Source: Gluconacetobacter azotocaptans
GTDB lineage: Bacteria; Pseudomonadota; Alphaproteobacteria; Acetobacterales; Acetobacteraceae
Length of the DNA stretch: 64,000 nt
Reading direction: 5' to 3'
Assembly: GCF_014174355.1 (NCBI RefSeq)
Contig: NZ_JABEQF010000001.1
Coordinates: 124,001-188,000 of the forward strand
This document shows positions 61,700 through 64,000 of this stretch, piece after piece. Within the stretch, counting starts at the first letter, position 1; each line of letters starts with the position of its first letter. The notes below the pieces were generated by a model. The model saw nothing but the letters and a program-made list of their open reading frames with translations. It searched no databases and was not told the origin of the DNA. The position numbers were made by a program, and so were the translations under genes.

Positions 61700-62677
61700 T
61701 CAGAATCCGACGACGGGATGCGGGATGTACGGGGCTTCCAGCGCCGCGATCTCGGCATCGTCCAGGGTCAGGGACAAGGCGGCCTGCGCGTCGTCCAGAT
61801 GGCCGGGCTTCGACGCGCCGACGATCGGCGCGGTGACGCCGGGCTGTTGCAGCAGCCAGGCCATGGCGACCTGCGCGCGCGGCACGCCGCGGGCCTGCGC
61901 GATGCGGCCGACCGCGTCGATCGTCGCCCGGTCGGCCTGGACGGTCGCGGTATAGAGGGTGCGCGTGACCTTGTCGGTTTCCTGCCGGACGGTGCTGTCG
62001 CGCCAGTCCCGGGCCAGCAGGCCGCGCGCCAGCGGGCTCCAGGGCAGGACGCCGATCCCCTGGTCGCGGCAGAAGGGCAGCATTTCACGCTCTTCCTCGC
62101 GGTTCAGCAGATTCAGATGGTCCTGCATGGACACGAATTCGGTCCATCCGTTCAGCCGAGCGGTATAGATGGCCTTGGCGAACTGCCAGGCGTACATCGA
62201 CGACGCGCCGATATAGCGCGCCTTGCCGGCCTTCACGACATCGTGCAGCGCCTCCATCGTTTCCTCGATGGGCGTGTGGGGGTCCCAGCGGTGGATCTGG
62301 TACAAATCCACGTAATCGGTGCCCAGGCGGCGCAGGCTGTTGTCGATCTCGCCCAGAATGGCGCGGCGCGACAGGCCGGAGCCGTTCGGGCCGTTCCGCA
62401 CGGGGAAAAACACCTTGGTCGCCAGCACGATCTCGTCGCGGCGGGCGAAATCGCGGATGGCCCGGCCGACGATTTCCTCGGACGTACCGTCGGAATAGCT
62501 GTTGGCGGTGTCCAGGAACGTGATCCCGGCTTCCAGCGCCTGGCGGATCAGGGGGCGGCTGGCCGCCTCGTCCAGGGTCCAGGAATGGTTGCCGCGATCG
62601 GGGAGGCCGTAGGTCATGCAGCCCAGGCAGATACGAGAAACCTGAAGGCCGCTGCGGCCCAGCCTTGTATATTCCAT
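61700..62677 (-). CDS. Aldo/keto reductase
   Basis: A 325-residue NADPH-dependent reductase of the YajO/Tas-like group: LGRSGLQVSRICLGCMTYGL, FLDTANSYSDGTSEEIVGRA with the catalytic aspartate and tyrosine, the lysine in IVLATKVFFPV and the histidine in YQIHRWDPHTPIEETMEALH. Substrate unknown. Upstream 232 bp, before the shikimate-dehydrogenase-like gene stop, holds no gene. Confidence 0.92.
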   Translation of the reverse strand: MEYTRLGRSGLQVSRICLGCMTYGLPDRGNHSWTLDEAASRPLIRQALEAGITFLDTANSYSDGTSEEIVGRAIRDFARRDEIVLATKVFFPVRNGPNGSGLSRRAILGEIDNSLRRLGTDYVDLYQIHRWDPHTPIEETMEALHDVVKAGKARYIGASSMYAWQFAKAIYTARLNGWTEFVSMQDHLNLLNREEEREMLPFCRDQGIGVLPWSPLARGLLARDWRDSTVRQETDKVTRTLYTATVQADRATIDAVGRIAQARGVPRAQVAMAWLLQQPGVTAPIVGASKPGHLDDAQAALSLTLDDAEIAALEAPYIPHPVVGF

Positions 62678-62909
62678 GGCGGCAGGTCCTTGTGGCCGAT
62701 GGAGGGTTGGCGGAAGGCCAGCAGAACGACCCCACCCCTGTCAATCATGCCGCGTCGGTTCCGCCCGGATCCCGGATGCTGCCGCCGAAATCGATCCTAT
62801 CGGATTCGGCGGACGTTTCTCTCCTGCCTGGCTCTTGCGGCGTCGCCGCATCCGGCACTGGCTGCCGTCAGGGGCCGAGACGCAAATTCGTGCCGGACGG
62901 GGGACGGTA

Positions 62910-63770
62910 TTACGTCCTGGCGACGCCGAAGATGTCCTGAAGCTGACGGGCCATGACGGTGGCGTCCACATCCTGCCCGAACCACAGCCTGACGCTGATC
63001 ACGCCCTGGTTCACCAGCATGCCCAGCCCGTCGAGCGTGGTGCAGCCCTGCGCCTCGGCCGCGCGCAGCAGCGCCGTGCGCGGCGGGTTGGGGATGACGT
63101 CGGCGACGACCATCCCGTGGCGCAGGCTGTCGGGGTCGATGTCGGGCATGGCCTCGGCGTCACCGAGGCCGACGGACGTGGCATTGATCAACACGTCGGC
63201 GTCCCGCGGGATCGCGAACCGTTCGGTCCAGGGCTGGAAGGTGGCCTCGGCCGCCGTCTTGTCGTTGATCAGGCCTGCGATGTCCTTGCCGCGCGCGGCG
63301 TCGCGGTTGACGATCGTCAGGTGACGCGCGCCTGCCAGGGCCAGTTCCACGGCAATGGCGCGTGCCGCCCCGCCGGCGCCGAGCAGGCAGAAATTCTTGC
63401 CCTTCGGGTCGGTCACGCCCGAGAGGGATTCCAGGAAGCCCTTGCCGTCGGTGTTTTCGCCGGTCAGCTTGCCGTCGCGGATGACCACGCAATTGACCGC
63501 CCCGATGATGGCGGCGGATTCCGCCAGCCCGTCCAGGTGCGCCAGCACCGCGATCTTGTGCGGGATGGAGCAGTTGAACCCGGCCCACCCCATGGCCACG
63601 GCGCCCCGGACGGCGTCGGCCAGCCCGTCGGCCTTCACGTCGCAATTGATGTAGCGGGCGTTCATATCGTGGTGCCGATACGCGGCCTCGATCATCGCGA
63701 CGGTCGGGTTATCGGCGCAGGGCGTGGAGAAGGACCCGGTCAGCGCGGCGAGGAACGTTTGGGACGACAT
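62910..63770 (-). CDS. Shikimate dehydrogenase-like protein (AroE/YdiB family)
   Basis: A 286-residue NAD(P)-dependent oxidoreductase. The catalytic lysine and aspartate are in FNCSIPHKIAVLAHLDGLAE and GENTDGKGFLESLSGV; the nucleotide motif is FCLLGAGGAARAIAVELALA, and the C-terminus GLGMLVNQGVISVRLWFGQD is typical. It oxidises shikimate or quinate, or a sugar-acid analogue. The start at 63770 fits the family. It follows a LacI-type regulator on the same strand, which suggests a catabolic paralogue rather than the biosynthetic aroE. Confidence 0.85.
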   Translation of the reverse strand: MSSQTFLAALTGSFSTPCADNPTVAMIEAAYRHHDMNARYINCDVKADGLADAVRGAVAMGWAGFNCSIPHKIAVLAHLDGLAESAAIIGAVNCVVIRDGKLTGENTDGKGFLESLSGVTDPKGKNFCLLGAGGAARAIAVELALAGARHLTIVNRDAARGKDIAGLINDKTAAEATFQPWTERFAIPRDADVLINATSVGLGDAEAMPDIDPDSLRHGMVVADVIPNPPRTALLRAAEAQGCTTLDGLGMLVNQGVISVRLWFGQDVDATVMARQLQDIFGVART

Positions 63771-63856
63771 GGCGAAGGCCTCCTGAAAACGCGGGAGACG
63801 GCACGAAAAATCTCGTCTCCGGTCGGCCGGCAGGATTGCATAGCTATGCAGGAATG

Positions 63857-64000
63857 TCACCCGCCATGCCGGGTGCTGCCGCGTTCGACCAGCCGGGTTG
63901 GAATGTTCAGCGTGCGCCCGCCCGCCGGCCCCGGCGGGCCGGCCAGGGCCGTGGCCAGCAGGTCGAGGGCGGCCGCCACCATCCGGTCCACCTGCTGGTC
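63857..64000 (-). CDS. LacI family transcriptional regulator, C-terminal end (truncated by window edge)
   Basis: The last 47 codons of a minus-strand gene: QQVDRMVAAALDLLATALAG and NIPTRLVERGSTRHGG before a TGA at 63857. The phrase RLVERGST is the usual C-terminus of LacI-type repressors. It lies 86 bp upstream of the shikimate-dehydrogenase-like start and probably controls it or the neighbouring sugar genes. Confidence 0.75.
   Translation of the reverse strand, partial: DQQVDRMVAAALDLLATALAGPPGPAGGRTLNIPTRLVERGSTRHGG

Noticed and set aside
1-64000. CRISPR array, prophage, tRNA or rRNA genes
   Set aside because: No regularly spaced direct repeats, phage structural genes, or cloverleaf-like or rRNA sequence recognised; nearly all intergenic gaps are short.

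Overview
The window is about 64 kb of high-GC DNA in the style of an acetic acid bacterium (Acetobacteraceae, probably Gluconacetobacter or a close relative). This rests on codon use, on paired TonB receptors and periplasmic enzymes, on a short-Q-loop bd quinol oxidase and on two 2-hydroxyacid dehydrogenases. It is inference, because no rRNA or tRNA gene is present. Genes are dense with many 4-bp stop/start overlaps. I saw no intact insertion sequence, prophage, tRNA or CRISPR array; one short decayed transposase remnant lies near 3.1 kb.

Layout. 0-3 kb: end of a semialdehyde dehydrogenase, a GNAT protein and a GhrA-type reductase in one overlapping operon. 3-10.5 kb (minus strand): TonB receptor, metallophosphatase, class A acid phosphatase and a beta-propeller/GGDEF protein, which looks like a phosphate-scavenging locus. 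10.8-16.2 kb: VOC protein, then a copper operon (metal-rich exported protein, CopA, CopB, two exported proteins) whose last reading frame runs without a stop into DNA glycosylase Tag. 16.2-18.8 kb: class I aldolase with a frameshifted C-terminus, flavin-reductase-like protein, 2-hydroxyacid dehydrogenase. 19.4-25.2 kb: 45-residue membrane protein, GH15 glucoamylase-like enzyme, secretory-lipase-like lipoprotein, divergent gamma-glutamyltransferase homologue. 25.2-30.2 kb: LysR regulator, MFS transporter and second TonB receptor, with a related sequence element in front of both the regulator and the receptor. 30.2-35.6 kb: SPFH protein, Nramp-like transporter, AbrB-type membrane protein, isochorismatase-like hydrolase and its divergent TetR regulator.

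35.7-49.4 kb is the most interesting part. A cyanide-insensitive-type bd oxidase (cydA, cydB and a 43-residue DUF2474 subunit) is transcribed away from a MocR/GntR-aminotransferase regulator, which is followed by a complete Nit1C cluster: MSMEG_0572-family protein, Nit1 nitrilase, radical SAM enzyme, GNAT, AIR-synthase-related protein, glycosyltransferase, MSMEG_0570-family protein and MSMEG_0569 flavoprotein. An acyl-CoA synthetase and a DUF1348 protein extend the run. Copies of a TTGTATG[G/T] motif lie in front of the oxidase, the regulator and the Nit1C operon. This suggests one regulon that combines a cyanide-tolerant respiratory branch with nitrile/cyanide nitrogen use.

49.4-64 kb: M3 peptidyl-dipeptidase with a highly structured leader, MFS transporter, Kef/YbaL antiporter, an N-acetylglucosamine locus (nagB, nagA, a NagP-like transporter, GH20 hexosaminidase), a phosphinothricin-type acetyltransferase, aldo/keto reductase, shikimate-dehydrogenase-like enzyme and the C-terminal end of a LacI-family regulator.
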